DNA from: Mesostigma viride | Taxonomy: Eukaryota > Streptophyta > Mesostigmatophyceae > Mesostigmatales > Mesostigmataceae | Length of the DNA stretch: 64,000 nt | NCBI GenBank assembly: GCA_009746045.1 | Contig: RPFO01000629.1 | Span: forward strand, 538,301-602,300 | Reading direction: 5' to 3' | Part shown: positions 21,933 through 33,585 of the stretch, piece by piece | Numbering within the stretch: the stretch's first letter is position 1 | Layout of the letters: every line of letters begins with the position of its first letter | Made by a program: the position numbers and the translations under genes | The notes under the pieces: model-generated | Databases searched by the model: none | Told to the model about the DNA's origin: nothing | Seen by the model: only the letters and a program-made list of their open reading frames with translations

Positions 21933-24472
21933 ATGGCGGAGCAATTGGCATCAATTTTCGGGACAGAGAAAGACAGGGTAAACTGCCCATTTTATTTCAA
22001 GATTGGTTCCTGTAGGCACGGGGAGAGATGTTCCCGCATTCACAACAAACCTACAATCAGTCCAACGCTCCTGTTCTCCAACATGTATCAAAACCCTGAC
22101 GCACCGCAAGCGGCGAACCAGGATGGAAGGCCAGCGGTTGACCCAGACCAAGCGCAGGAGCATTTCGAGGCGTTCTATGAAGACGTGTTTGAGGAGCTGT
22201 CGCAGTAAGTCGCCTCATCGATTGCTCCCGCTGTTGTTGTGATTTAACTGTCCATAAAAAATACTCACTAGCTGGAGAAGTTTGTAGTCAGCAAGAATGT
22301 AGCTGCATAGCAAATTTTGGCGGTTTTATGTGGTCTTGTATAATTGTTATGTAATTTTTTGCTGCGTTTGTGCATTTTCCCATTCCCTTCCTGCCTTCAG
22401 GTATGGCGAAATCGAGGAGATGAACGTATGCGACAACCTATCTGATCACATGATCGGTAACTTGTACGTCAAGTTCAGGGAAGAGGAGGATGCGGCTGCA
22501 GCACACAAGGCCATGACAGGGCGCTATTATGCTGGCCGTCCCATCGTCGTCGATTTCTCGCCGGTGACCGATTTCAGGGAGGCGACATGTCGGCAGGTAA
22601 AGCCCGTTATTCAGATACCGATGGGGATGTGGTTAACGCAGCTGGCTGGCAGCTGCCGCTTGTGTGCCATGCTTGCATATGCTGTGGCGGGCCCGCATGA
22701 TGTGGGCGCTGTGTACGCTCACATCATGCGGACCCCGCCACAGCATACACATTCATGTGCGCGTATTACTCCTCCCAAGGCCATCAAGATGTTATTCTTG
22801 GTAGTGGTGGTGGTGGTGGTGGTGGACTTTTGCCTGCACTTGATGGTGTCATGTCTCTTTGTTCTCCTAGAGTGGTTGCCTTTTGAAGCTCAAGTGTCCC
22901 GTCCCCTCGCGAAGTTCTGGTGCCCTCCTCCGGTCGTGAAGCTGTAGTGTCCCGACCCTTTGTGAAGCTGTCGTGACCTGCCCGTGTGTGGCCTGTTGTT
23001 GTAGATGCGCTAGCAGCTGGCAATCACCTTCCCGACGTATCATAGGGCATGTCTGTGATGTATCTTGACGTTATTGTATGGGATCGAATCATGCTGTTGA
23101 CGGCCTCTCGTCCCCCCCCAACCCTTACCCCCTCCCCTCTGCCCCCTCTTACCCTTTCCCCCCTCCTCACTTCGCTCTTCCCCCCTCCCCCCTCCCCCCC
23201 TGTCCCCATCCAATTCCCGTTCCCCCCCTCCCCCCCCTCCGTCTTTTTCCTCTGCCCTTCTCCCTCCCCCCCCCTTTCCTCCCCAGTTTGAGGAGAACAC
23301 GTGCAACCGCGGCGGCTACTGCTCGTTCATGCACCTCAAGAAGATCAGCCGCTCGCTGCGGCGCGAGCTGTTTGGGCGGCATGGCGGCTACCACAGCTAC
23401 CGCAGCAGGTCGCCCGAGCGCAGGGGGGGGCGCGACGACCACCACCGGGACCGCGACCGCGACCGCAGGGACGATTACCGTGACAGGAGGGACGACCGGC
23501 GGGACGATAGGAGGGGTGACGACCGCAGGGGGGGGGACCGCAGGTGGGCTGCCCTTGTGCGCTTCCACCCCCGCGGAAGTGGGCAACTGTTTCACACTTC
23601 TTGTATGGCTCTTTCACACAACTCTCTCTGCCTAACCCTTCCACACCCTTTGTACTACTACCACTGTTGTACACAGCACTTTTTTCTTTTTGTTTTCCCG
23701 CTTGTTTACTTTTGAATCTGCTCTTTCGTTTAGCTCTCCTTTTTTCCTTCAACCCTCGCATGGCGGATAGCAGTTAGCGTGCGCACGCTGGTAAGGTCAA
23801 ATTATCGTCGGTTTGTTCGCAAGTAGAACCATCTCGTTTTGCGAATAGGATGTTTCGCATGCTGCCAATGCCCTGACAAAGAGTTTTGGACAGGTGGCAG
23901 GCACGGCGGTGTGGAGCTGTGGGTTGTTAGGAGCCGGTGGCACTTGGACAAGTTGTTTATTGTGAGCTGCGGCTGATTGCATGACAGGTTTCTCGCCTTT
24001 TGTCCTTGCCATCGTTCCCCCACCAGGAATAGCCCACATGCACGCGGGGGCCCATTTCACATAGACTATGCTGCCAATGGTCCCCTACACTCGTGCAAAG
24101 ACACACACTTGATTCCTTGCTGTCTCTTTCTCCCCGCTTTCCCCCTTTTCCTCTCTCTTTCTTTCTCTGTGCTTCTTGCTCTGATGTGCTCATGCGATCC
24201 GCACCATTCCTCCGCCTCGTCGCCCCCCCCCCCCCCCCCCCCCCCCCAGGCGTCGCGAGCGCAGCCGCAGCAACAGCCCCGGTGGCCGTGGTGGCCGCGA
24301 CACGCGTGACGGCCGCGAGGGTGACCGCTCCCGTCGCGAGGGCAGCGAGGAGCGGCGCGCACGCATCCAGGCCTGGAACCGAGAGAGGGAGGCAGCAGCG
24401 GCGCAGCAGGCGGGGGCACCGGCGGGTGATGGGTACCAGGGTGGGGACGGCTACGCTGGCAACGGATATTAG
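21933..24472 (+). CDS. U2AF1: U2AF small subunit (U2AF35), 3' splice-site recognition factor
   Basis: Exons 21933-22204, 22401-22596, 23287-23543 and 24250-24472 join in frame to 948 nt (315 residues plus TAG). The protein starts [20 protein letters not shown], a signature of this family. Zinc finger 1 is C18-C27-C33-H37. The U2AF-homology RRM follows at about 45-150. Zinc finger 2 is C154-C162-C168-H172 after the hallmark [11 protein letters not shown]. The tail from about 185 is rich in Arg/Asp dipeptides, then Arg/Ser and Gly. The protein pairs with U2AF65 and reads the AG at intron 3' ends in the spliceosome. Introns are GT-AG, and intron 1 splits a Gln codon (TCGCA|gtaagt). Introns 2 and 3 end in long pyrimidine runs. 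The start Met fits family alignments. Confidence 0.95.
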
Positions 24473-27400
24473 AGGGAAGAAGCGGCGCTGTCTGGAAATG
24501 GGTGAGTGGTGATTGATGCTCAAGTTTTGTTTCTTCCTTTTTTTCCACATCAAAACCTTGCAATCTTGAAACCCAGGTCCGGGTGTTGCTGTCTGAAAAT
24601 GGGTTGGATGGGGGCTTGCGTGGGAGGGCAGCAGGGCGGTGGCGGCATCTGAGGGATGATGCTGTTAGGTGGCAGAGTGGGCACGGTATGCTTCCCAGCA
24701 TGAACCGGAATGGCACGGCTCCGTGGGCGCAGCAGGTTGGAGGCCGAGGCCGCTGGGTGCAGCAGGTGCCTCTGCGCACTCCTCATGGGCGGAGGCAATC
24801 TTAGGCCATGGGCCGTGTCCAGGTGGACCCACAGCAAAGTGTCCCTATCCTGGCAAGGGGGTGAAAGGAGGTGGCAGTCAAGGCTGTCGCGGCCGTGAAA
24901 GCGACCAGGGAGAAGAAACAGCACCTTTCAGTTTGCTCTGCTAGCGAGCGCAGACGTGCGGGACCTGCTGGGTGGTGCAACGGGAAAGTAGGGGAGTTGT
25001 AAAGTTGCATGGGAGTGCGGGCATGCAGGCATGGTTTCCAACGTGTGCAGATTCTTGGCGCCTGGAGGCTATATGGACAAGAAAATGTCCAGAAAGGAGA
25101 CAAGGCATGGAAGGTTGACAAGCTAGCTGGCGCCGGGATGTGGGTGCGAGGGATACGAGGGTTTCAAAGCACCCCTTGGCCACCCCCTGTGTACACACAC
25201 GCAAGCTTTCCTCTGCTACGTGGGTGTGGACGGCGGTATCAGGTGTGCGCCGCCAGCACAGGATGGTGGCAGATGACAGCGGTGCCGGCAAGAAGACATG
25301 CTGGAGCGATGGAACTGGCCGGCCGTATGACCGCATGGGTGAATGTTACGGGTTAATCTCGACCTGTGGCAGTATCCATGTGCGGGTGCTTGGATGGCGT
25401 CGAGCCCAGTGTAGGAAGGCGAGGGCATGGGCCATGGCCCCTTGTGGCATCATCGTGGGTGGGGTAGGGTCCGCAGATGGCACACTGTCACAGTGTCGGG
25501 CAAGGGGAGGGTGGTCTTTTGATGGGATCATCGCATCTCACGCGCTGGATTTGCTGTTGCCTTGTGCTGCCACACGCATGCCTCGGTGTCTCGGTTGCAG
25601 CCGCAGATACCTGTGGCCCGGGCATGTGCGAGACTGTTTTGTGCAGAAAGCTGTCTCGGTTTTTTCTTCTTGTTTCCCTTTTCTCGCTCTCCCTCCCTTT
25701 TGACTTCGCTTCAGCAGGCAGCAGGTTTGAAGACATTGTTTTCTTCAGGAAAAGGGCAGGGGGGAGGGGTGGTGTGTGGGGGGTGTCAGGGGCAGCAGTG
25801 CTAGGCAGACAATCGGCGCATGACACCTCAGGATGCCGCATTGTTTGGCCCTGTGCACAAGTGCGGCGGCCACCTGGGCATATCCGTGAGCCACCTCCCT
25901 CAATCTCTTGGAGAGTTCTTGTCCCTGGGCCCATGCACATGCGGCACTGGTTCCTCACGTCAGGTGGCCACATGCAGCCAGACGAGGTCACATCAATGCT
26001 TGTTATTATTTAATGTGCAGACAGGAGTGGGAGCATGCCTGTGGTTCTGTCATTGGAACCTTTGCATGTGCCCACACGGCTTGTGTGCTCAGAGCCCCTT
26101 ATGCGGTTTAATGATCCCACAGTGTGCACAGATGGCATGTGCGTGTACATCGTGTGAATTTCCCTTTGAGTTTTGAACGGCAAGGAGTGCCCATAGCCTG
26201 TAGGCCCAGTTGCAGTAGTGGTAAGGGCAAGGGGGGAGTCCTGGGCAGCCCGTGCAGGGTGTGGCCCATTGCAGGTCACCAGCTGCAGGTGTGCGGGATT
26301 CGTGGCACAACAACCCTTCCCCCCCTCCCCCACAGGGACATTGCAGGGTCGTTCCAGGCGGCAGATTGTTCGCTTGTTTGGTTGGTTGGATGGGCAGGAA
26401 CAGGCACAGGGACAGGGAACTTGGCTAGCGTGCCGCGTCGCGAGAGCGCAGGTACTTGGATGCCTCTGTTTCCGAGAAGGGGGATGGAGAGGAAGAACAG
26501 GCTTGGCGGCGTAGCCTGCACACTTGCCTCGTGTGACCACACAGCGTAGGAGCTTGGCGAGGGCTGAGAGAGCAGTGCAGGAGTGAAGCGCTAGCATGCG
26601 TGCCTTGCCACCATAGGGTTGCGGGGGCATTGGACTCAGGGTATTGCTTCACAAGGCTGTGTGCTAGTTTCAGGTGGGGGCTCCCGGGATACTATCTGTT
26701 GAGGCCAGCGTTGAGGCAGGTGGCCATCGTCGGACTTTACCCGTGGAATGTGCGGGCCGGTGCACGGGCATTTATGTCCGGACAGTGTGTTGGGCCCCCA
26801 CGGTTGCGACGCACTCGAAAATGAACATTTCTAGTTCCGGCCCATGTTTTTTTTTGTGCTGGTGGCATATGCTTATTTGTGGCAAAACCATGGAGCACAA
26901 TCGGGGATACCAGACCCTTGTCTAGGTAGAGTTGGGCACGTACCAACGGTGCTCCCGTCTCCCTTGTTAGGGCGGGCAAGTACTATGTTTTCCCTGTAAT
27001 GTTGGCATCCTTTGTTCCAGTTTGCTCCCCCTCCTTGAGACATGGTCGCATTGCTTTTCTTCTTACAGACTTTCCCATTTCATGCCCCGCCATGGTCTGT
27101 GCATGCCCTGTTTGTGCTTCGTGTCAGCTGATCCAGTCGGCCCATGCCATGCTGGCACCGGGGCCTTGCGAGGGAGGCTACGTACTGCTGGCGTGAGGAT
27201 TCCAGCACGGGGTCACAGTCGCTGTCCTGCAGTGAGGAAGATCTCGGGACACTTCAGTTGGGACCGGCATTCACCCGGGGCTTGCGCCATGCCCTCGTTT
27301 ATGCCACACCTGCATTTGTGCGCATGCATGAGGTGGTTACTGTGAAGCAACTGCCACGTGTTGGCCAACGTCGTATAGACGTGTTTCATCATTGCTGCAT

Positions 27401-27578
27401 CGGCCCACAGCGGTGCCTGCGGCCATGTGGGTTGCAAAGATCTAGAGCACGCTGTGGCATGACCTAGCTCCTTGTACAGTGAGAGATGCTTCGGCGGCCT
27501 TCCTCCTAGTTACATGAGTAAGTACCGGAAAGTACTTACGTGCGCGGGGGCATGTTACAGAGTACTGTGCTAATCGCG
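24473..27578. other. Downstream/intergenic region, no gene recognised
   Basis: This starts with the U2AF35 3' UTR. A TGTAA, possibly an algal-type poly(A) signal, lies near 24,998. The remaining ~2.5 kb has several open frames of 100-200 codons (for example 25140-25703 plus, 26010-26630 minus). They overlap each other in all frames and show no domain, coding bias or repeated motif. A non-coding transcript or decayed gene cannot be excluded. Confidence 0.4.
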
Positions 27579-28261
27579 TTAAGGGGACGTGGCGCGCCGA
27601 ATATTTTTCGCGCCAAAAAATTCGCGGTACCGTCCGTACGGTGTATAATGTGTGCCCGGACCGCTCAACCCTCGCGGAGGTGGCCATGGCGGCTTGCCTT
27701 CAGGCAATATTAATCGATATGGCATCTAAAAAGCTAGAAAAAATGCATGAATTTCGCAGAAGATTAGTCGATGACCTCATCTCATGGCGGAAAGTTTACG
27801 GTTTGCAATATCGCTAATTTCTCGAACGGCTACGGGCGCGGGGGTCTAGGATATAATTTCTCTTGCGGATCATGAAATTTAATGCAGGTTTACGGCAGCG
27901 ATTGTGAGGCAACGTAGGCTCTAAAGAGCGATTATGAGGCTAACTTAATGGTGTTGTCGAGTTTGTGCCGAAGCTTCCCGGTTTCTTTTACATTTCCGGC
28001 ATTCAAGGTAAGAACCTACGCAGGCCTGCGCATGTCGCCTTCGACGCATTCACGGAAGGCGCACCTTCCTTGTTCGCCTGATCAATGGATGATGTCTTTT
28101 ATTGTTCGAGCTTGCGTGCCAGTTTATGCATGAAACATTTCCACGCAGGCAGGTGCATTAACGTCGGCCTTTCGCCCTTTTTTCGGGCAGTTTCCCTGCA
28201 GGAAGCGCTCCATTTCTTTCGGTTGCATCGTCAGATTCCTAGAAAGTCTAAAACGCAATAT

Positions 28262-29608
28262 ATGACGAGCAAACGTCCTTTGACGCAACGCAGTTTGGCG
28301 GATGCGCTCGCCCATGAAAATGCGGCAGCTGCGGCTGCCGCTTCGCCATCAGGTCCGGCAGGCAGCGGTGACACTAGTCGTGCACTGGTGGTCGCCCAGC
28401 AACCTCCCGGGCTCAATGCCTCGCCATCGGCATCGCCTGACCCGAAACGCACCCGCCCAGCCGACAAAACAGGATGGTCCCGCCCCTCGGAACCGCGCTT
28501 TCGGCCCCACCCTTTCAAGGTCGACGATCACGACTGGAACAACATGTCTCCTTACGATGCTATGGACTGCATCTTCTTCGGGGACTACGCCTCGCTTTAC
28601 GACCTGTGCCTCCATCTCCACGACCAAGGTCGCCTCATCGGCAACAACGGCAGCCGCTGGCAACACCACAGCGCCCTGCTTGGCTGCCCCCGCCCCCAGC
28701 TCCAGCACACCATCCTCAACTCCCTTCTCGAGCGCTCTGACGACGAGATCTGGGCTCCATCCATCTCCGCCCCCACCCTCCGTTCCATCCTCACGGAAGC
28801 CTTTCAGCAGCACGTGACCCCCCTTGCTGCTGACGTCGCAGCAATGGGTGGCACGCTGGCTGCTGAACTTCCTCACATTTCCGCCGCTGCCGCCTCCACC
28901 TCCACTGCCATTTCCGCCTCCACTGCCGACATCAAAGCCCAGCTCCTCGACCTCGACCAACGCCTTCAAGCCACCGCCAACGCCCTTGAGAGCTTGCATG
29001 ACACCGCCGGCCTCACCGCCCAGGCGGTGAAGGACATCGCCGCCCAGCCGGCGTCTGCTGGCCCGGCCGGCGATGCTCCCTCCACCTGGGCGGACTTGCT
29101 TAAGCAGCACACCACCTCCACCACCTCCACCATCTCGGCACAACTCAAGCAACAAGCCCTCGACCTTCGCGAGGAAACCGACATCGCCCGGCGCAGCCAC
29201 AATGTCATCGTCAAGCACTTCGACCAGCCGGCAGGTGAGACCTCCACGACCCTTCTTGAGGCATTTAAGCGCGACATTCTTGCCCCCATGCTACTCACTG
29301 GTGAGCTGGACATGTCGGCTGTCCGCCTCCCCCGCGCGCGGGGGAAGGCTGGCCCGGCACCCGTGCTCCTCACCTTTAAGTACATGGCGGACAAGCTGTC
29401 GTTCCTTAAATGCCGCAAGAAGCTCTCGAGGACTCGCTTCACGCTGGACGACGACTTGACCCTGGCCCAGCAACAGCGGCGACGCGAGCTATGGCCGGCC
29501 TACCTTCAGCTCCGGCACAGCGCAGGGGGGAAGCCGGTATACTGGAGGGGGGCGGTCATCCACGTTGACCACAAGCCCTGGCAGCCCCCTCCTGCCACCT
29601 CAGACTAG
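28262..29608 (+). CDS. LINE ORF1-like nucleic-acid-binding protein
   Basis: From Met at 28262 (MTSKRPLTQRSLADALAHE) the frame runs 448 codons. It is also open upstream to 28085, but that part lies in transposon sequence. The N-terminus is Ala/Ser/Pro-rich. A middle stretch (STADIKAQLLDLDQRLQATA) looks like a coiled coil. The C-terminal third (PVLLTFKYMADKLSFLKCRK, then TRFTLDDDLTLAQQQRRREL and KPVYWRGAVIHV) has the pattern of LINE ORF1 RRM/C-terminal domains, in which an RNA-binding core is followed by 'DLT..Q..RR'. ORF1 proteins coat the LINE RNA. No ORF2 follows directly; the next sequence is an inverted repeat A copy, so the parent LINE is incomplete here. The unbroken frame suggests recent origin. 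Confidence 0.65.
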   Translation: MTSKRPLTQRSLADALAHENAAAAAAASPSGPAGSGDTSRALVVAQQPPGLNASPSASPDPKRTRPADKTGWSRPSEPRFRPHPFKVDDHDWNNMSPYDAMDCIFFGDYASLYDLCLHLHDQGRLIGNNGSRWQHHSALLGCPRPQLQHTILNSLLERSDDEIWAPSISAPTLRSILTEAFQQHVTPLAADVAAMGGTLAAELPHISAAAASTSTAISASTADIKAQLLDLDQRLQATANALESLHDTAGLTAQAVKDIAAQPASAGPAGDAPSTWADLLKQHTTSTTSTISAQLKQQALDLREETDIARRSHNVIVKHFDQPAGETSTTLLEAFKRDILAPMLLTGELDMSAVRLPRARGKAGPAPVLLTFKYMADKLSFLKCRKKLSRTRFTLDDDLTLAQQQRRRELWPAYLQLRHSAGGKPVYWRGAVIHVDHKPWQPPPATSD

Positions 29609-29775
29609 GGAATCCATACCAGTAGTGTAGATTAGTCAGGCTTAGCCTAGCATGTGGCCCACGCGCATGTGCGCCCATAATGGCCCCCATGGATGTTGTC
29701 TACAGAATTTAGCCAAGCCCTGCCTATAACGGGACCCCCATGGATGTTGCACTAAGAATTTAGCCATGCTGTTTT

Positions 29776-30241
29776 CTGGCATCCGCGGGCTTTTGGTTCC
29801 CGCCGCACATTTGAAAGTGCTGTCCTCCGGCTTTTTGCCTTTGCACCGTGTGCAGTTCTTGGACGTTTGGAATCATGGCATGGCTAACGTGATGACTGAC
29901 TAGCTAGACCTTTTCAGTGGTTTTCCATTTGCGGGTATTTCCTCGTAAATGGTGGGAGAGCGATCGCAGCAATGGTGCTCACCACTAGACACTCCCGGCC
30001 AGTTAGGCTAGAAACACACGCCCTGATCAAGCATGCTGTTTCCGGCCCCACCGTCTAGGTCATCTAGTCGCTCCACACGTAAGCCAGCCATAATTTCAAT
30101 GCACAAGGATACACATTTCCATCACCATTCATCTTCATCATCCTGAACGACTCGAAAACGCGGAAAAGATAACGGCAGGCTCGAGCTACCATGGTCCGGA
30201 TTCTCCCGATTTCTGGCCTGCGCTGGTTGTCTCTTTGATGC
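29776..30241 (-). repeat. Dispersed repeat A, long copy, inverted
   Basis: About 465 bp match 52597-53063 in reverse complement along their whole length, including GACTCGAAAACGCGG and GGCTCGAGCTACCATGGTCC on the plus strand. No coding frame is shared. A shorter copy with target duplication sits at 14317-14450. Confidence 0.8.
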
Positions 30242-30339
30242 TACGCAGTGCAGAGAGATGCTCTCTGCCGAGAAGCCATGCCCTAGCTCTTGTATAGCCA
30301 TGATGATCTTCCCCCACATGACATACTCCCCCTTAGCTG

Positions 30340-30525
30340 GGCATAGTGTGAAGATCATGAGGGTGCAGGTGCCTTAGTGCACCTAGAGCAAGTGTTGTTT
30401 ACATTCCCACCCTTGCAGGAAGTAGCTTAGAATGTATGATAGGCCATATGCCCCTTCTCTGGGCTATGTGCTACATATACTCCCAACGGAGTTATGTTCC
30501 AATTCAATTCAATTCAATTCCTAGA
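30340..30525 (+). repeat. Dispersed repeat B (SINE-like) with hairpin and (AATTC)n tail
   Basis: The segment GCAGGAAGTAGCTTAGAATG ... GGGCTATGTGCTACATATA is followed by the hairpin CTCCCAACGGAG (30480) and ATGTTCC(AATTC)n. Related copies are at 33285-33395 (5' part) and 38800-38905 (3' part). Having the same 3' end as LINE fragments fits a non-autonomous retroposon that uses LINE machinery. Confidence 0.65.
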
Positions 30526-31750
30526 AATTTCGTACAATTTCGTGTAGTTTGTGGCTGGCATGCTTAAGGCGCCGAGGTCAAGTTGTTGGTAATGTGTTGA
30601 CATTTGTTTTCCATCATCCTTTGGACATGAGCTTGCTCAGACGCTTTGTTATGTGCCGGATCTGACACGCCTGTTTTAGTAACGACATCCGGCATGTGCC
30701 TAGAGGCTAACAAGCTGGCATCAGCTTCTTAGCAAATTGCCATGTTGGAAAGGAAGGTGAGAGTGGTTCTTTTGCTGGCCATACTGCATGAGTGGCATTG
30801 CATTAGATAGGTGTTTCCATTGCTTTCCCTGAGCTATAACCATAGAGACTTCCCTGCTATGTGTGCAGCAAGGCAAGCTGGATAGGATGTGAGTGCTTGG
30901 CAGACAGCATGTATGATTGGCTGCCAAGTTTGCAGGCTGCAGTTGCCTCTATTGCTTGGGCATTCTTTCTAAGGTTTTTACACGTATACTTGCTGAGTTC
31001 TTGGCATAAATTTACATGGTAACCTTGGGCTGAGCATAGTGTATGCTCTCTTGGTGCGTGTATGCCTAGCGATGGTGTTGCTATGCCCACGCTGGCAAGG
31101 CTGGCCATGCTGAGGGCAGGGGAGGGCAGATGAGGTGCCTAGCCTTTTCTTATGTTGTGTGATCGAGTTGGGCATGTTTTTTGGCTTCTTGGATGGAAAA
31201 CATCATGTCTAGGTGGCCTTATACACAGAAAAACCTCATTTAGCGTATGTTCAGGATTTAGCACGCAAAACCTTATAACTTGAGCTAGACTTGTCGGAAT
31301 GACCTGGGACTTGGAACACAGTTGTCCCCCTGTTAGACGGATTTTCGCTGCAGGAAAAAGTATTTTTTTGACGTGTTTATAAAAAGTTATTCCCAATGTC
31401 CGGTAAAAAAAGGGTCATTTTGCGGGGAAATTAATAACTGTTCGAGGTTTTGCCCTTTTCATGATGTAAATAGCTCAGCAAGCTACAAACTCAGGGAACT
31501 AAAAACGCTGCAGGCAGTTTTGTAAATAAATGTGTGCATTGGCTGGGGCATACCCAACCCTAATTAGCGTCTTTTGCTATTTATAGCGCATTATTGGCGT
31601 ATATATGGGGGTAGTACCCCCAACAAGTGCATGGACAACTCACTAGAGATGTTATTTAGTGCCCCCAATCATAACTTAGGGTTGTGCAAATGGATTTCAA
31701 GTGATATTACCATATGTCAATTTTTAAGGGTTTTGGGGTGCCACCTCCCC

Positions 31751-33102
31751 TTAACCCATAGTCCGGGAATGGGTTTTTGGCATTTTTAGACCCCTGAAAA
31801 TGGAAAAAATCATAACTCATAGGCCACAACTCCAAATACCCCCAACCAAGGTGCCAGGAGTATCTACACTTGAAGGGCTTTCAGAAAATGCAATAATATC
31901 CCGAGTCCATTCAGTGCTTTGCAAGATATTTACTGCCAAAGTTGGACAAAAGACGATCATTTTCAGGCAAGGGAAATCCCCTTAGTAGTTTACCCCTGCA
32001 GGGAGGGTTCTAAAAAATTATTCTGGGGTTGGACAATGTCAATAGATAGTGCCACCATGCTTTCCTTGGGTCAGACCGCACGGATAGCCCATCTGACCTA
32101 TATAATGCGCTCACTTACGTGTGTGGGTTACGCGCGCGTAAGCAGCCATCCATGAAATGCCACACACTCATGCATTGTATACAGCCACATAGGACTGTAA
32201 AAAGTGCTGGGAAACAAAGAAGTGCTAAACGAGCACTAACGGAATGGCATCCTCCAAAGAAACACCACAAACTGAGCAGATTTGGGGCTAATAGCACTCA
32301 TACAGCAGGCATGGAAACCTGCTGCAAGAGGCACTGATACACTCGTGTACAATGGATGTATAAACGACAGATTCCCGTGCAAACGACATGCAAACACGTT
32401 GCCGTACCTGGCTTGATCACGACCTTTCCGGGTTCTGCTGGCCGGGACCCTCATATCTCACACTGGCTAATGCTTTCCAGGCATTGGCCGCCATAGCCGC
32501 ATAATGCATGCATCCGACATGATTACCAGGTTGATGTTCTGTGCAAAGATGACCTATAAACGCATCCGAATTCACAGGGACGCTGCTGCGGATGTCCCGT
32601 ACCAAAACTGGGTGCTCGGGCTGGCGCAGACTGCCGGGCCATAAGAAGAAAATCGAAATATGGCATGCCATTACTCATCTGGTACTGACGACCAAGAAAG
32701 CAGTAATGTCCTACCTGTATTTTACCAATGCTATACATCTGGCCACCCCTGACCTACGAAAATCACGCATCATCATTTTGAGCAACATTCTGAACCATTA
32801 CTAGCCGCGAGACGCAAAATTTCCTTGATAACGGCACGCTAGCAGCCATATCTCGTTACGCGCGCGCGCGAGTGAAAATTTCCCGCCAAAGTCACGTGAT
32901 ACTGTCTCAATACACGTTGTATTTACCAGGCTATGGCGAATATGACCCCCAAACCTATGCATCACCTTCGTCCCTAAGTGTTCCCAGACCCACCGGACCA
33001 CTGACATCCGTCACGGGCGGCGCGGCGCTCCTGGAATTAAGCGCCGCGCCACCGGGGGTCAAATGGGGCGATATATCGCCCCATTTCCGGACTATGGGTT
33101 AA
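31751..33102. mobile_element. Third TTAA-type element (TTAACCCATAG family), 1,352 bp
   Basis: The left terminus TTAACCCATAGTCCGG (31751) and the right terminus CCGGACTATGGGTTAA (ending 33102) are exact inverted repeats over 16 bp and nearly so for seven more. The left TTAA is the same TTAA that ends the 27579-31754 element. The subterminal region carries a perfect 26-bp palindrome (33061-33086, core GGGGCGATATATCGCCCC) and an inverted repeat GGCGCGGCGCT/AGCGCCGCGCC (33019-33050). No transposase frame is seen. Confidence 0.8.
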
Positions 33103-33147
33103 TAATAAAGCAAAAGTTAATAACAAAGTTCATCTGTATACCACCCA

Positions 33148-33181
33148 TTTATCAAGGAGACAACCAGCGGGCCAGAAATCA

Positions 33182-33256
<75 letters not shown>
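33148..33256. repeat. Repeat A end fused to an (AAT)n microsatellite
   Basis: ATCAAGGAGACAACCAGCG (about 33151-33169) is the conserved end of repeat A, cut after ~30 bp. It is followed by about 25 AAT units (33181-33255), then the CTCCCGTTGGGGAG hairpin in LINE-tail form. Confidence 0.75.
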
Positions 33257-33257
<1 letters not shown>

Positions 33258-33585
33258 CGTGCTCCCGTTGGGGAGTCGATATATAGTGGTGTGCAGGTGC
33301 ACTTTGCGCACCCACTGAGAGCATGTAGGTGTAGTTTACACCCTACCCTCGCAGGAAGTAGCCCAGAGTGTATTAAAAGCCATGCATATACCCTACGCCT
33401 CGGCGTTGTGCAATCAGCCCCAACCCCGAATACCCCGAGCAAGCGGCATGCCGCTTGCTGGCTCGCATCCTACGCTTGCAGGACAAAATAAATGCGATGA
33501 AAAGCACTATTTCCTCCGCTTCCGTTCCCCCCCCGTTCCACCCCCACCTCCACCCCCCGCCGCATCCACCCCCATCATCCATCGC

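Larger units (their letters stand above)
27579..31754 (+). mobile_element. TTAA-family element (TTAAGGGGA type), with nested retroelements
   Basis: The left end is TTAAGGGGACGTGGCGCGCC at 27579 and the right end GGTGCCACCTCCCCTTAA stops at 31754. These give a terminal inverted repeat of TTAAGGGGANGTGGC. The first ~560 bp and the last ~900 bp align by eye with the members at 40691-43339 and 44095-46366. The middle (about 28.2-30.5 kb) is foreign: a LINE ORF1-like frame, an inverted copy of repeat A and a short element ending in (AATTC)n. No transposase frame is visible, so it is non-autonomous. Assignment to piggyBac rests on the TTAA target. Confidence 0.75.

Noticed and set aside
23040-23306. 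Gly/Arg-rich frames on the minus strand
   Set aside because: Antisense of the long pyrimidine tract before the third U2AF35 exon.
25140-25703. 187-codon plus-strand frame downstream of U2AF35
   Set aside because: It overlaps equally long frames in other phases and on the other strand, with no domain or repeat homolog. Kept only as an unassigned region.
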